Assembly: GCF_003477605.1 (NCBI RefSeq)
Contig: NZ_QUDR01000015.1
Location: forward strand, 20,416 to 84,415
Direction of reading: 5' to 3'
DNA: 64,000 nucleotides
Origin: Clostridium sp. AF37-5
GTDB taxonomy: Bacteria > Bacillota > Clostridia > Lachnospirales > Lachnospiraceae
The translations under genes were made by a program, and so were the position numbers. The notes under the pieces are model-generated. The model was not told where the DNA came from. It saw nothing but the letters and a program-made list of their open reading frames with translations, and made no database searches. Positions 8,001 through 16,987 of this stretch are shown in pieces; position 1 is the first letter of the stretch; every line of letters begins with the position of its first letter.

Positions 8001-8542
8001 TCAATTACCTTGCAAAAGAGCATAGAACGGTTTAACACCTTTGGTAAATAAATACTAAATCTTCGAAAACCTTCCCCTATAACAAGAGCAATTATTGCAA
8101 ATAAAGCCATAAAAGTTCGTATCGAACTACTACTTTGTATTGAAAACAAGCCATAATTTTTGCTTAATCGCTTGCTTAAATAACTTCCTTTATTGGCATT
8201 AATCTGATTGACCATATGATAAAGAAACACTTGGTGTATATCCTTAACCGTCTTTCTGCTTGAACTCTCACCATCTTCACCTTCTTGATTTAATACCTCC
8301 CACATATTAATTGTATATAAAAATTTTTTAGCTCTCCTTTTAATTTTTGCACGATATAACGACAAAAGACTGGACTTTCCTGTTCCAAAATCCGAAGTAA
8401 CACCCACAATCTCAGCACCTTGTTTTATTGCCGTTTCTAAATTATTAACGTAGGTAGATACACCTATCCAATCATTCTGCATACTCTGAATAGGTTGATT
8501 TAAAATTACCTTCTTATATGTATCATTTCTTCTTTTTTTCAT
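5021..8542 (-). CDS. KAP/YobI-type membrane P-loop NTPase, 1173 aa
   Basis: The N-terminal domain has Walker A GVTSDFGTGKSSLL at residues 47-60 and Walker B plus the KAP signature YVFVIEDLDR at 236-245. Two predicted membrane helices (about 142-160 and 175-198) are inserted between them, as in KAP-family NTPases. About 900 residues of helical sequence without recognisable motifs follow; this is the variable sensor or effector part in such proteins. KAP proteins are membrane-tethered STAND-like NTPases, and relatives are enriched in defence islands, so an anti-phage role is a reasonable inference. I chose the second of two close ATG codons because GGAGG is then 7 nt away; the upstream ATG is only 1 nt from it. 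Codon use is much more AT-rich than in the core genes after 15.5 kb. Confidence 0.8.
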   Translation of the reverse strand: MKKRRNDTYKKVILNQPIQSMQNDWIGVSTYVNNLETAIKQGAEIVGVTSDFGTGKSSLLSLYRAKIKRRAKKFLYTINMWEVLNQEGEDGESSSRKTVKDIHQVFLYHMVNQINANKGSYLSKRLSKNYGLFSIQSSSSIRTFMALFAIIALVIGEGFRRFSIYLPKVLNRSMLFCKVIEYVSYCIGIITMGIVLWKSDFIFSSAKSEGKRENDENIIIDYYAKEVLYRGYRRHYVFVIEDLDRTDNPQVVTDFLKELRKYYLTDYNRKKRLHRNKVTFIVCIKPEAMLNDTVQSGLYHKFFDYILNLPVVSIDNYDAILNGLLYELKDKLIDLGLVMLEDADNVSIAGIKGMQWLIRGKEIDIRTVKNRLNLALTLYESLITKFSGKGISFEKCAVISYLMTEYQKDFYKLTPNMIESLINHYTQGKLTQNDIPIEEWKNVSTYFWKEIVSLIDNKLIDVNYRTYFFNYPKDSYLYDLNEMLVFNSLYYNDPPKDKEKYKIIIQQIDERTIKEAFTKLNMLDLKFPVFAIEYDESFAVMANEFENKLFQIIESLPWDSNNIKRYNYYVGKCFAYRKGVNNRQSLLHKLSIVLCENISDKTILRDIRESLCTEISNDVLMFSELYDNDNPFFSKEEVDAINDATIILQLINYDTLSADVEICFSIHELIIKENLTNQDVVKFYLEVEKRQGIEIWFDNMSSFCKNCDNIPTVFLDRFRYAIKRELIERSSYVDLLEAISTHTSEEINLLSDINWVQGLSQKLCLKLYDARYYVDYVCNQIIVDPTQIDFSELVIKEGIQESVRWIEENANENFMKIRKVILENKKWIREYSFLFKSPFLFINEEELALIADYQDAIFLFSLQDIQEESLQMIADFFSNVYRNQTETYKIMMYISSLEMPMAKTLFYLLNPEKFSYMRMAKARQSELNKRFYDLFQIQEYPSEAVEFMRFVNIAVPIMEKELYSSLKKDSSLCDKYVLLINDFDRISHETLKNIIAIDKKYSYSDIINEELYQKKEYEIYVISKTLRNHEFIFEKNKIEQLQNVYIKIFNQEDYEDMQNYMKDNKELMQWLVQVDAYKDAGERIQNYAATRQSTKLLEYIMNDLTIDQIIEYLSKISGFDGRESAKFFVNWQQANKKLLVQSSIYNNCHGKLIDPGLKGTYTRKYNEARKELS

Positions 8543-9117
8543 ATGCATACCTCCAATTTACTGCTACCTTAAACTTATTTCTAAGACAAATAATCAAACA
8601 AACACTTAAAATAATTGGTATATTATCTATAAAATCTTATTTCTCAATTTCACTGTTTGAACTCATTATCACAATACTATTTATTATTTCAAGCTCTAAT
8701 GAGCATTTTTCTTTGGTTGAATTCGCAAAAATCAGCAACATATCGTCCAACACACGGCCATTTGCATAAACAATCTAAAAGTTTTGGATAATTCACCTCT
8801 GTCCAAGATATAAATGCATGCAGTCAGTCCATCCTTGATATGCCGAATTAGTTGCCCAAACATTCACATCATAAATATGACCATCATTTATGCATCAGCC
8901 ATATAGTCTCTCCTTTGCGTATGCAATCCTTCATATTCATGCAAAATTTATCTATACAAAATATCACTTTTCCCAACAAATGTTTCATAAATATACTCCA
9001 CATCTACTTCTAGACCAGCTACTACATTTCATAGTAAAACACAGCGGCCTCCAATTTACTAGAACTGTATTTTTTAGCATATATGATTATTTAGCCACTA
9101 TATATGTATAATATTTT
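8543..9117. other. intergenic stretch with a possible gene scrap
   Basis: AT-rich and without a credible gene. A minus-strand run of about 33 codons ending at 8793 (DGHIYDVNVWATNSAYQGW then TDCMHLYLGQ) looks protein-like but has no start and stops close by on both sides; it may be a relic of a lost gene. Otherwise I see nothing. Confidence 0.4.
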
Positions 9118-9543
9118 TTACAAAATCTCCATATATAACACATCTATTTTTTCTTTAATCATTGAAATGTCCGTTTCACTTTGGTAATTATCATGTGCCA
9201 TCTTGCTTAAATCGGAAATAGCTTTATGTAACTTATTTGACGCATTATATTTTGGAATCTTAACTCTCGGTCTAATTGGGAATGATCTCGAATCGGATGA
9301 ATTCATCATATATTTATATACATAGTTTGAATTCAGTATTCCGCATATATAATGAGCCTCATCAAAAGTAATGAAATTTCCCTCCTCATCTTCACAAATC
9401 GAAACCGCATGGTTCTGAAAAAGAGGTCTTTTGACCCCACCCCACTTAGTGCTTACCTCTGAAACAACAGCAGCAGCCCATTTTGTATTATCTCTATAAA
9501 CAACATAATTCGTTGCATAACTATACTCTCCAACTCTTGCCAA
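9118..9543 (-). pseudogene. Type IIG R-M gene, detached C-terminal part (target recognition region)
   Basis: This 141-residue frame is in exactly the same phase as the 925-aa gene upstream and continues it after a single TAA. The 17 codons between are open and read TEYNEKIIGNRNADFYA. It contains WAAAVVSEVSTKWGGVKRPL, a HYICGILNSNYVYKYM block and the conserved PRVKIPKYNA stretch, which are normally the specificity and C-terminal parts of Eco57I-type enzymes. It has only a TTG start with no ribosome site, so independent expression is doubtful. Confidence 0.75.
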
Positions 9544-9594
9544 TGCATAAAAATCAGCATTTCTATTTCCAATTATTTTTTCATTATACTCAGT

Positions 9595-12372
9595 TTAAGC
9601 CAAAATCTTTTTTTTATGTTTATTATAGTATTCTGCCAATTTAGGTGCAAGCACAGATAACCGGTTCATTTCTATTGGTACTCTAGGATTTTTTGCTTCA
9701 TAAGGAAAAGGAACAATATACTTATTCCATTCAACATGAAATGGTGTAATATCTTTTCCTTTTATCATTGGATGGAGATACTTAGTTTCCAATAAAGTGT
9801 CCGTAACGGGTACTTTATATTTTGATTTCTCATTCTGCATATTTCGCAGGCAAGTACACTCACTAGTTCCTGGTAAAGAAGACAATTCAAACACCATTAA
9901 TTCTTGAGGATAAAATTCTATACCCTCTCTTCCAATATAGGTAGCTTTTCCTGCTATTTTTAAGAATATTCTTGCATCTTCTCTTCTTTCAATAGTAGTA
10001 AAAAAATTCTTATTTTTATTACATGTTGCTAAATATTTTCGCTCCTTATCATAATACTTATTTACATCTAATTCCTCCAATCCATCAATACTTTTTCCCC
10101 TCTTTTTTATATACCAGTCACTAGGCACCCCCTCTATATAGTTTACTTCCTTAGAAGAAAGATAAAACGATAAAAACTTTTGTGTTACAGGCTTAAAGGG
10201 GTGTCCTGCCTTAGTCCAATTTGTAAATTTACAAAAATAAAGTCTACTTCCATCGTTTAAATAAAAATTCCTAAATCCTTCATATGACGGTTGAAAAACT
10301 AAGGGTTCTGGCATAAGGAATCCTAATACCCCTTCGTTCTTTAGCCAATTTTCTGCCGAAACATTAGCAATTAATGCACAAATATTCAAATTAATACCAC
10401 CAGTCAACTTGTCCCCTGAAAATAAATGCCTTGAAATACATAACTTTTTTATTCTATCTCTATAACCGGAAGGTAAACTTTTCCAATCCACCCATGGTGG
10501 ATTCCCAACAATTATGTCGAATTTTCCCAAATTAGCTGTTGACAAATAATTTGCTAATATTCTAGCCCAAATCCCATTCCAATTATTTCTTTCTAAATCA
10601 ACTAAGTTTTCAGCTAAATCAAATATTTTTTCTTCTGTTTTTTCAGTTAATTCAGAGCTTTTTATTAACTTTCTAAACGTATCAAACACTCTATCAACAT
10701 TTAAATTTTTTACCTGTCTTTCAACAACAATCATTTCTTGAGCTAATTTTGATGTATCATCAACTATACTCTTTGGAACTGTAATTTCAATATTCTTTTT
10801 TGTTGTTGTAATAACATAGTCCAAACATTTTATTCCATCATATTCAATTATATCTGGAACATATGAAGAATCCCCCAAATATACCGGAATATCAATTGGC
10901 TCATTGTCTTCTAACAAATGTGATATATTCAAAAAGTAGTTAACCCTTGCTGTTAAAACTGTAATAGGATTTAAGTCAACACCTTTTACTCGAGATAAAA
11001 CTTCCTTCAGTTGCATTCTCTTCGGCAAATTTTTGACCTCTGATAAAATTTTATCTATCATCACATTCAAAAATGTACCACTTCCACAACAAGGATCCAG
11101 TCCCTTCCAGTTTTCTGTATTAGTTAACGACATAGCCTCCTCAACAACATTTTCAGCCAACCACTTGCGAGTATAATATTCACCAAGAGAATGTCTTACA
11201 GCCGCAGGAACCATAGCCTCATATAATCGCTTAAAGAAGTCTTGCGACTTATGAGTATTGTTCAGTACTGCTTTATCAGAATATCTGCTCAATATCTCAA
11301 ATATCTTTTTGATACATTCAGATATTGATTCATTCCATTGGTTTTCAACACAATACCAAGAGAAAAAATCTCCTTCCAGTAAATTCGTGATTCCATATTC
11401 CCTAAAAACTGCGCCTTCTTCCAACCTCGAAAATTGTACTCTCAAAGCCTCTGAATCTTGATTAATTGACTCTCCAAAAGAGATTAATGACTTGTTAAAT
11501 CTAACCTGACTAACAACTTTAAATGCTATTGATTTCACTATAATTGCATATGCCGTTTGAAGTGCATATAAAGATAAATACTCATCATCTTTATCTGAAA
11601 ATTTATAGCCTAACAAATTTTCTAAAGATTTTTTTCTATCAATTATTGCTTGCTGCTTTGAGATATCATCATGCGCCAAATTAAACAACTGTTTCCATTC
11701 TATAAACAACATCTTTGTCTTTGGTTTAATATTGTCAATTAAAACAGTATACAAACACTTCACGAGTTCATAAGCAACTCCATCATTTATAGGTGGGTTA
11801 CAAAAACTATCTACTAAATTACTTGCGTTAAAAGCAATAAGCTTTAATGCAAGTATATTCTGAATAATTCTATCCAAGGCAAACTCATTAATTTCGAGAA
11901 AATCTTCCTTTTGTATTTCGCCATTAATAAGTGTTACAAAACAACCTTCTACACCATTTGTAACATATCCCTCAATAATTTCATTATCCTCATCACTTAG
12001 TCCCAAAAGATACTCGCTAATCTGATTAATAGCTTTAGCTTTGTTCTGTGGATTAGATAGCGTTGTAGGCTGTTTAAATTCAATTACAAGACTGGCAATT
12101 GCAGTATCCGCTCTTCCTTTAGATTTCCCCCTAGATACATGTCTTTCTGTATTAGTATTAATTGATTTTTCCTTTATCGGATTATATATAAATCCCAATG
12201 GTTCAAACATTTCTTTGAAAAAAGCAAAAAGTTCACAATCAAATCTGCTCTCAATTGTTGCCTCATTTGGAGCAACTCTTGAAGCATTTTTTATATCCTG
12301 TGCCATCTTTTTTAGTTTTCTCCTGTATTCATCAGATTTAATAATTGCTATATAATCCATTCTATTTACCAT
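9595..12372 (-). CDS. Type IIG restriction-modification enzyme, truncated by an in-frame stop (925 aa)
   Basis: A single polypeptide combining endonuclease and adenine methyltransferase. The N-terminal nuclease has a PD-(D/E)xK pattern, RADTAI with EFK at residues 98-100. The methylase has LGEYYT near 396, the SAM-binding motif DPCCGSGTF at 426-434 and the catalytic NPPW at 624-627, so it should make N6-methyladenine. GAAGGAG lies 6 nt before the ATG. The frame stops at KKKILA-TAA where relatives continue into a recognition domain, and the missing part follows in phase. A CAA or CAG to TAA change is the simplest cause. No homopolymer or repeat lies at the stop, so phase variation is not suggested. 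The truncated protein probably lacks specificity. Confidence 0.85.
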   Translation of the reverse strand: MVNRMDYIAIIKSDEYRRKLKKMAQDIKNASRVAPNEATIESRFDCELFAFFKEMFEPLGFIYNPIKEKSINTNTERHVSRGKSKGRADTAIASLVIEFKQPTTLSNPQNKAKAINQISEYLLGLSDEDNEIIEGYVTNGVEGCFVTLINGEIQKEDFLEINEFALDRIIQNILALKLIAFNASNLVDSFCNPPINDGVAYELVKCLYTVLIDNIKPKTKMLFIEWKQLFNLAHDDISKQQAIIDRKKSLENLLGYKFSDKDDEYLSLYALQTAYAIIVKSIAFKVVSQVRFNKSLISFGESINQDSEALRVQFSRLEEGAVFREYGITNLLEGDFFSWYCVENQWNESISECIKKIFEILSRYSDKAVLNNTHKSQDFFKRLYEAMVPAAVRHSLGEYYTRKWLAENVVEEAMSLTNTENWKGLDPCCGSGTFLNVMIDKILSEVKNLPKRMQLKEVLSRVKGVDLNPITVLTARVNYFLNISHLLEDNEPIDIPVYLGDSSYVPDIIEYDGIKCLDYVITTTKKNIEITVPKSIVDDTSKLAQEMIVVERQVKNLNVDRVFDTFRKLIKSSELTEKTEEKIFDLAENLVDLERNNWNGIWARILANYLSTANLGKFDIIVGNPPWVDWKSLPSGYRDRIKKLCISRHLFSGDKLTGGINLNICALIANVSAENWLKNEGVLGFLMPEPLVFQPSYEGFRNFYLNDGSRLYFCKFTNWTKAGHPFKPVTQKFLSFYLSSKEVNYIEGVPSDWYIKKRGKSIDGLEELDVNKYYDKERKYLATCNKNKNFFTTIERREDARIFLKIAGKATYIGREGIEFYPQELMVFELSSLPGTSECTCLRNMQNEKSKYKVPVTDTLLETKYLHPMIKGKDITPFHVEWNKYIVPFPYEAKNPRVPIEMNRLSVLAPKLAEYYNKHKKKILA

Positions 12373-12786
12373 CAGTTACTCCTTCTTCTTTTTCAACTAC
12401 TAATTTTCACTCATCCCCAAATATTAAACAAGTCTACTTGCACCTACTACACACTCTTCAATCGCAATCAAAATCATCCTATCCTTTAAGGTACAATATT
12501 CCATTAAAGTATTTCACCTCACTAAATTTTTAAAACGTATAATAAATATGTTAATTATACCCCTCCTATGAAAATAACACAAGAAAAATGTTTCTATAGT
12601 TTTTCTACATTGTTTGGCATATGGCATTAGATTCACCACCCTACACCCCCAGCAAAATCAGCAATTTACTTGTCCAAGCTCATCATTGTAGGAATTTTCT
12701 TAATATATCTATAATATGTACTCTTACTCATGCCAAGCTGTTTCATCAATTCAAATGGACATATTACACCTAACACCACTTCTAAA
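12373..12786. other. intergenic stretch with a recombinase-like helix-turn-helix scrap
   Basis: Just downstream of the DUF2971 gene the minus strand (ending 12666) encodes VLGVICPFELMKQLGMSK then STYYRYIKKI before a stop. This resembles the short C-terminal helix-turn-helix of resolvase-type recombinases (LMKxLGMSKSTYYR). It has no start. The remaining part up to the R-M gene holds only AT-rich DNA and the R-M ribosome site. Confidence 0.4.
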
Positions 12787-14469
12787 TTACTCTAACATTT
12801 TTGTCAACTCGTCTACTGCGGAACACTCAGTATCATTATATACTACATCCCCTGATATTTTGTTGATACAAAAAGGATTCCACTCTATATTCTCAAACTT
12901 TCCAACTAATTCGTGTATATCTCCCAATTGCTTTTTTATTGCTGAGTACTCATTTCCTTTAATCAAACCTTTAAGAAAAAAATTAGGAACATTTTCTTTT
13001 AATGCAACATACATCTCTTTCACTTGCGAAACAAAAGTATTTACTACAGAAACAATTTCCAGCATCTCTTTCGGCATTCCATTTAAGGAAATATCTTCCA
13101 TCTCATGATCACATATGCGATTAAAAGATTTTTTCAAATAATATGAATTTGACATCGTATCAATAATATCTGCAAGCATTGGGCTAACATTGGAAAAATT
13201 TTTATTATCAATTTCATTCTCGATATTTTCTCCCATTTTACCTATACGCTCAAAAGTAGTCGAAATCTGTTGCATCAAAATATTAATATAATCAACCTCC
13301 ATATCTAGATTATAGGTAAAATCATTTTCTGTAAGCCGTCTTCTTCCTAGTTCATAATTCTCTGTTCCAATTTCTATTTCATAGCATTCTATTTCCTTTT
13401 CTTTACATACATCCCATAATAATTGCTTACAAATAGGATCTATATTCATACCAAAAGTAATAGACTTAACAAATGGCAAATCAATAAATAACGGTGTATT
13501 TTCTTCACCTACATTGATTATTCTCCATTCTTTTTCATAATTCCAACAAACATTTTTTGCTAGTAAATATGACAAGATTGCTCCCATATTAGGTTCACAT
13601 GATTTAACACTTGCTTTTGAACCTAAACTAAAACCTTTCACTCCTAAATCTTGCAATGATAACGTAGGTCTTTCTGTAGTATATTCAGCCGGATATATAA
13701 AACCTATAGCATCTTTAATTTGATTGAAATCATACTCTATACATATTCCAGCATAGGAATTCGCATAATGTGACCACATTAACTGATTATTCCATCCGCT
13801 CACACTAAAACAAGAAACAGTCAATTTTGCCAAAAAACTTCTTAAAACTGGTATATATATGTTATCTTTAATTTCTATCGCTTTCTTATATAATTCATCC
13901 AAAATCTTGTCTAATTTAAGCATGTCCGACAAGTTTTCTTCTGTAATTTCTACCTTTTTCATTTTGCTTACAATCAATAAAAATGCTGCAAATATCTCTT
14001 TCGACAAAGTATTTTTTATATCTTCCGGACTCTTTGCATATAAAGTATTTAGATTTTGTTGAATAAAGATAATAATTGGTATTTTAGTTTGATGCATAAT
14101 TACTCGCCTTGAAAAAAGATACTTTTTCATAGCATTAAGCATACATATAAATTCTGCCAATTTCCCTATAGACTTATATTTTAGCAACTGAGAAATAATT
14201 ATTTTAAGATTATCATCTTTAATATCCAGTTGCTCAACAAGCATAGAAATACAATTTTCATACATCTTTTCAGATGAATATCCTATCATAGAGTCGAATG
14301 GATCATTCATGTTCAATGGTGTCTGAGCATATACAACTCCATGTCTAATATTTTCTATGTCGTATATTGTTGCAACATCTCTTCTACATGGACGATATTG
14401 ATAAAATAGTCCACCAGCTTTAGCTATTCCTTGCTTCATATCCTCAAATTTGGGTTCTGTATTTTCCAA
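12787..14469 (-). CDS. DUF2971-domain protein, 560 aa
   Basis: The N-terminal two thirds match the DUF2971 pattern: LFYQYRPCRRD, VVYAQTPLNMNDPFDSMIGY, then SCFSVSGWNNQLMWSHYANS, YAGICIEYD and NVCWNYEKEWRI. The C-terminal third is an extra helical region without known motifs. DUF2971 proteins have no settled function but recur beside restriction systems and in defence islands, which is also the setting here. The start is a TTG with GGAGG 7 nt upstream; the first ATG is ten codons later without a ribosome site. Likely cytoplasmic, as no membrane segment is evident apart from one hydrophobic patch (IPIIIFIQQ). Confidence 0.75.
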   Translation of the reverse strand: MENTEPKFEDMKQGIAKAGGLFYQYRPCRRDVATIYDIENIRHGVVYAQTPLNMNDPFDSMIGYSSEKMYENCISMLVEQLDIKDDNLKIIISQLLKYKSIGKLAEFICMLNAMKKYLFSRRVIMHQTKIPIIIFIQQNLNTLYAKSPEDIKNTLSKEIFAAFLLIVSKMKKVEITEENLSDMLKLDKILDELYKKAIEIKDNIYIPVLRSFLAKLTVSCFSVSGWNNQLMWSHYANSYAGICIEYDFNQIKDAIGFIYPAEYTTERPTLSLQDLGVKGFSLGSKASVKSCEPNMGAILSYLLAKNVCWNYEKEWRIINVGEENTPLFIDLPFVKSITFGMNIDPICKQLLWDVCKEKEIECYEIEIGTENYELGRRRLTENDFTYNLDMEVDYINILMQQISTTFERIGKMGENIENEIDNKNFSNVSPMLADIIDTMSNSYYLKKSFNRICDHEMEDISLNGMPKEMLEIVSVVNTFVSQVKEMYVALKENVPNFFLKGLIKGNEYSAIKKQLGDIHELVGKFENIEWNPFCINKISGDVVYNDTECSAVDELTKMLE

Positions 14470-14659
14470 ATCGAAACCTCCTTCAAAATCTTATATGTAC
14501 CATTGTATTGGTAATCTTAACGTGTAATTGAAATCTTCTTTATCATACAAAACACACTGTTATTTCAATTTTCTATGCTTATAGGCAACAGTTTGTATGC
14601 AAAATGTTGCATTTCAAAACGGAAGGAATGGTTTTATTTCCTGTTGTCCCTTCCTACTT

Positions 14660-15391
14660 TTAAAATTTCATCAAAATAGATATCAGATTCACATCTACGA
14701 TTTTTTCCATATTGACATTGCCATTCGCAATCAATACACGTCCACCACCAGAAACAGAATCCGCCTGCAAATTATCAAATTCCAATTTTGAAAAACTGAA
14801 CTCTGTACCTAAGACACGATAATACCAACAGTTAGATTCAGTGATAATTTCACACGAACGCTCAATTATATGCATCGGCACATTTCTCATAGTTGCAATC
14901 TTACATGCATTCCACAAAATCAATTCTCCATATGATGACTCTACATTTTTCTTAATCTGATCTATATTTAATCCGTATTGAAGCATATATGGCAAGTAGA
15001 ACTGTACATTTTCCTTGTCCCAATAACTTCCTACATTCCAACAGATAACTACATCAAATTGAATATTCTTTAACACTCCTAAGTAGAATTCTTTAGTAAC
15101 AACATCCGTTTCGATAAAACATACATCCGCATCCGGCATCCTTCCTACCGAATAGCCTTTTTGCTGTATTAATTCTGTTGCTTTTTTAATACATTCATTA
15201 TTCTTCTCAAGTGCAATTACCTTGTGACCGTTTTCTAATAATACCAACGTGCTATATCCAGTGCCAGAACCAACTTCCAAAATAATGTTATAATTTTCTA
15301 TCTTCTTCTGCATCCAGTTATAATATTTTTTGTCATAAAAATATTTTGAACTTACTTCCCACTGCTCAGCATACTCCCTTTTTTTATCCAT
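14660..15391 (-). CDS. class I SAM-dependent methyltransferase, 243 aa
   Basis: The Rossmann-fold methyltransferase motif I ILEVGSGTGYSTL is at about residues 38-50, followed by an acidic motif II (VIALEKNN) and a motif IV-like FDVVICWNVGSY. The target is not evident: no DPPY/NPPY signature of DNA methylases is present, so a small molecule or protein substrate is more likely. I chose the ATG at MDKKREYAEQW, which has AGAAGGG upstream, rather than an in-frame start twenty residues earlier. It is the last gene of the accessory island, immediately before rlmD, and is more AT-rich than the genes that follow. Confidence 0.75.
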   Translation of the reverse strand: MDKKREYAEQWEVSSKYFYDKKYYNWMQKKIENYNIILEVGSGTGYSTLVLLENGHKVIALEKNNECIKKATELIQQKGYSVGRMPDADVCFIETDVVTKEFYLGVLKNIQFDVVICWNVGSYWDKENVQFYLPYMLQYGLNIDQIKKNVESSYGELILWNACKIATMRNVPMHIIERSCEIITESNCWYYRVLGTEFSFSKLEFDNLQADSVSGGGRVLIANGNVNMEKIVDVNLISILMKF

Positions 15392-15547
15392 ATTTTCCCT
15401 TCTTTCTCTTTTACCCATAAGTATCCTTGTGCCCAAATGTATAACTCCCATTCCCCAAAAGCCTATCCCCTAGGGTAAATCTCCACTTATATCATCGCTC
15501 TTCGGAAATAGACCCCCCTCCATTTTCTCCAAAAATTGCTGTATCCT

Positions 15548-16987
15548 TTACCCCTTTCCCTTCTGCAAACAAGTCACACTCTCCACGTGCCCCCCCTGCG
15601 GAAACATATCGCAAGCCCGAACCTTCTTCAACTCATACCCCTTCTCCCCCAGTACCTTCACATCGCGGGCGAGTGTCGCCGGGTCGCAGCTGACATAAAC
15701 AATCTTTTCGGGGTTCATCGTGACAATGGTATCCAAAAGTTTCGCATCGCACCCTTTACGCGGCGGGTCGACGACAACGACGTCGGCGAGCGCGCCATTT
15801 GTGTCTTCTTTTGACGGCGTGCGGCGCTTAGCGACCATATCCGTTACGACGTCTTCTGCTGCGCCACAGTAAAATGACGTATTGGAGATACCGTTCAATG
15901 CTGCGTTTTTCTTGGCATTTTCGATGGCTTCCGGAACGATTTCAACGCCGGTTACCTGACCGTTTGGTACTGCTTTTGCGAGAAAAAGAGAAATGGTTCC
16001 GATGCCGCAGTAGAGGTCCCAGACACGCTCATCCCCCTGCAAATCAGTGAAATCGAGTGCTGTCTGATACAGTTTTTCGGTTTGAACCGGATTGACCTGA
16101 TAAAAGGACTGTGGCGAAATCTGGTAGCGGATGCCGCCGATTTTGTCCTCGATGGCAGGGCTGCCCCACAAAAGTTTTGTGGAAGGACCGAGAATTACAT
16201 TTGTTTTCTTTGTGTTGAGGTTGAGGCAGATACTTGTCATTCCCTCAATCGTTCGAAGACGTGTAATGAATTCTGCGGCGTGCGGCAGCTCATTTCCATT
16301 TATAACAAGACACACCATAATCTGTCCGGTGTGGTAGCCGCGGCGCACGTAAATATGGCGCACGAGTCCCTTGTGGCTTTCCTCACGGTAGGCAGAAATA
16401 CCATACGCACGCAGAAAATCCATTACGGTTTCGACAACTTCATTGATTACCGGGTGCTGAATGGCACATGACGAAGCAGGGATTAAGCGGTGGCTCCGTC
16501 CGGCAAAAAAGCCAGTCTGCGGGATTCCATTTTCATCTTCACGAACCGGAAACTGCGCTTTGTTGCGGTAATGCCACGGAGATTCATTTTCGCCCGTCAT
16601 TCCTAAAATCGGAAGCCATGTGACAGAAGATAAATCCACACCGCCGAGTCTTTCCAGACAATCTTTTACTTTCTTTTCCTTGAAGGCAAGCTGGCCTTCG
16701 TAGGAAAAATGCTGCAGCGTACAGCCGCCACACAAAGATGCAGAAGGGCACGACGGCGTCATACGCTCCTTTGACGGCTCTAAAATTTCAACCAAGCGCG
16801 CAAAGCCATAATTTTTATTTAATTTCATCAGGTGCACCAAAACCTTTTCGCCCGGAAGCACACCCTTTACAAAAAGGGCATAGCCATCTACATGACCGAT
16901 ACCCTCTCCGTCTTTTCCTAAATCTTCAATCGTAATGACAATTTCATCATTTTTCTTAAACTGCAATTTCTTCTTTTCCAAGTCCAT
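15548..16987 (-). CDS. rlmD: 23S rRNA (uracil-5-)-methyltransferase, RlmD/RumA family
   Basis: A 479-aa protein with the usual layout: an N-terminal TRAM domain (residues 1-70), an iron-sulfur cysteine set (CPSASLCGGCTLQHF), a central domain, and a SAM-binding methyltransferase with DLYCGIGTISLFLA, the VDPPRKGCD motif and the catalytic cysteine in VYVSCDPATLARDV. It methylates uridine C5 in 23S rRNA; whether it makes one or both of the U747/U1939-type marks (RlmCD) cannot be told. The start codon overlaps the stop of the upstream exoribonuclease gene (TAATG) with GAGGAG just before, so the two are translationally coupled. It marks the return to ordinary core sequence after the island. Confidence 0.93.
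   Translation of the reverse strand: MDLEKKKLQFKKNDEIVITIEDLGKDGEGIGHVDGYALFVKGVLPGEKVLVHLMKLNKNYGFARLVEILEPSKERMTPSCPSASLCGGCTLQHFSYEGQLAFKEKKVKDCLERLGGVDLSSVTWLPILGMTGENESPWHYRNKAQFPVREDENGIPQTGFFAGRSHRLIPASSCAIQHPVINEVVETVMDFLRAYGISAYREESHKGLVRHIYVRRGYHTGQIMVCLVINGNELPHAAEFITRLRTIEGMTSICLNLNTKKTNVILGPSTKLLWGSPAIEDKIGGIRYQISPQSFYQVNPVQTEKLYQTALDFTDLQGDERVWDLYCGIGTISLFLAKAVPNGQVTGVEIVPEAIENAKKNAALNGISNTSFYCGAAEDVVTDMVAKRRTPSKEDTNGALADVVVVDPPRKGCDAKLLDTIVTMNPEKIVYVSCDPATLARDVKVLGEKGYELKKVRACDMFPQGGHVESVTCLQKGKG

Noticed and set aside
9541..9600. Phase-variable switch in the R-M gene
   Set aside because: The interruption is a simple in-phase TAA without any homopolymer or short tandem repeat that could slip.
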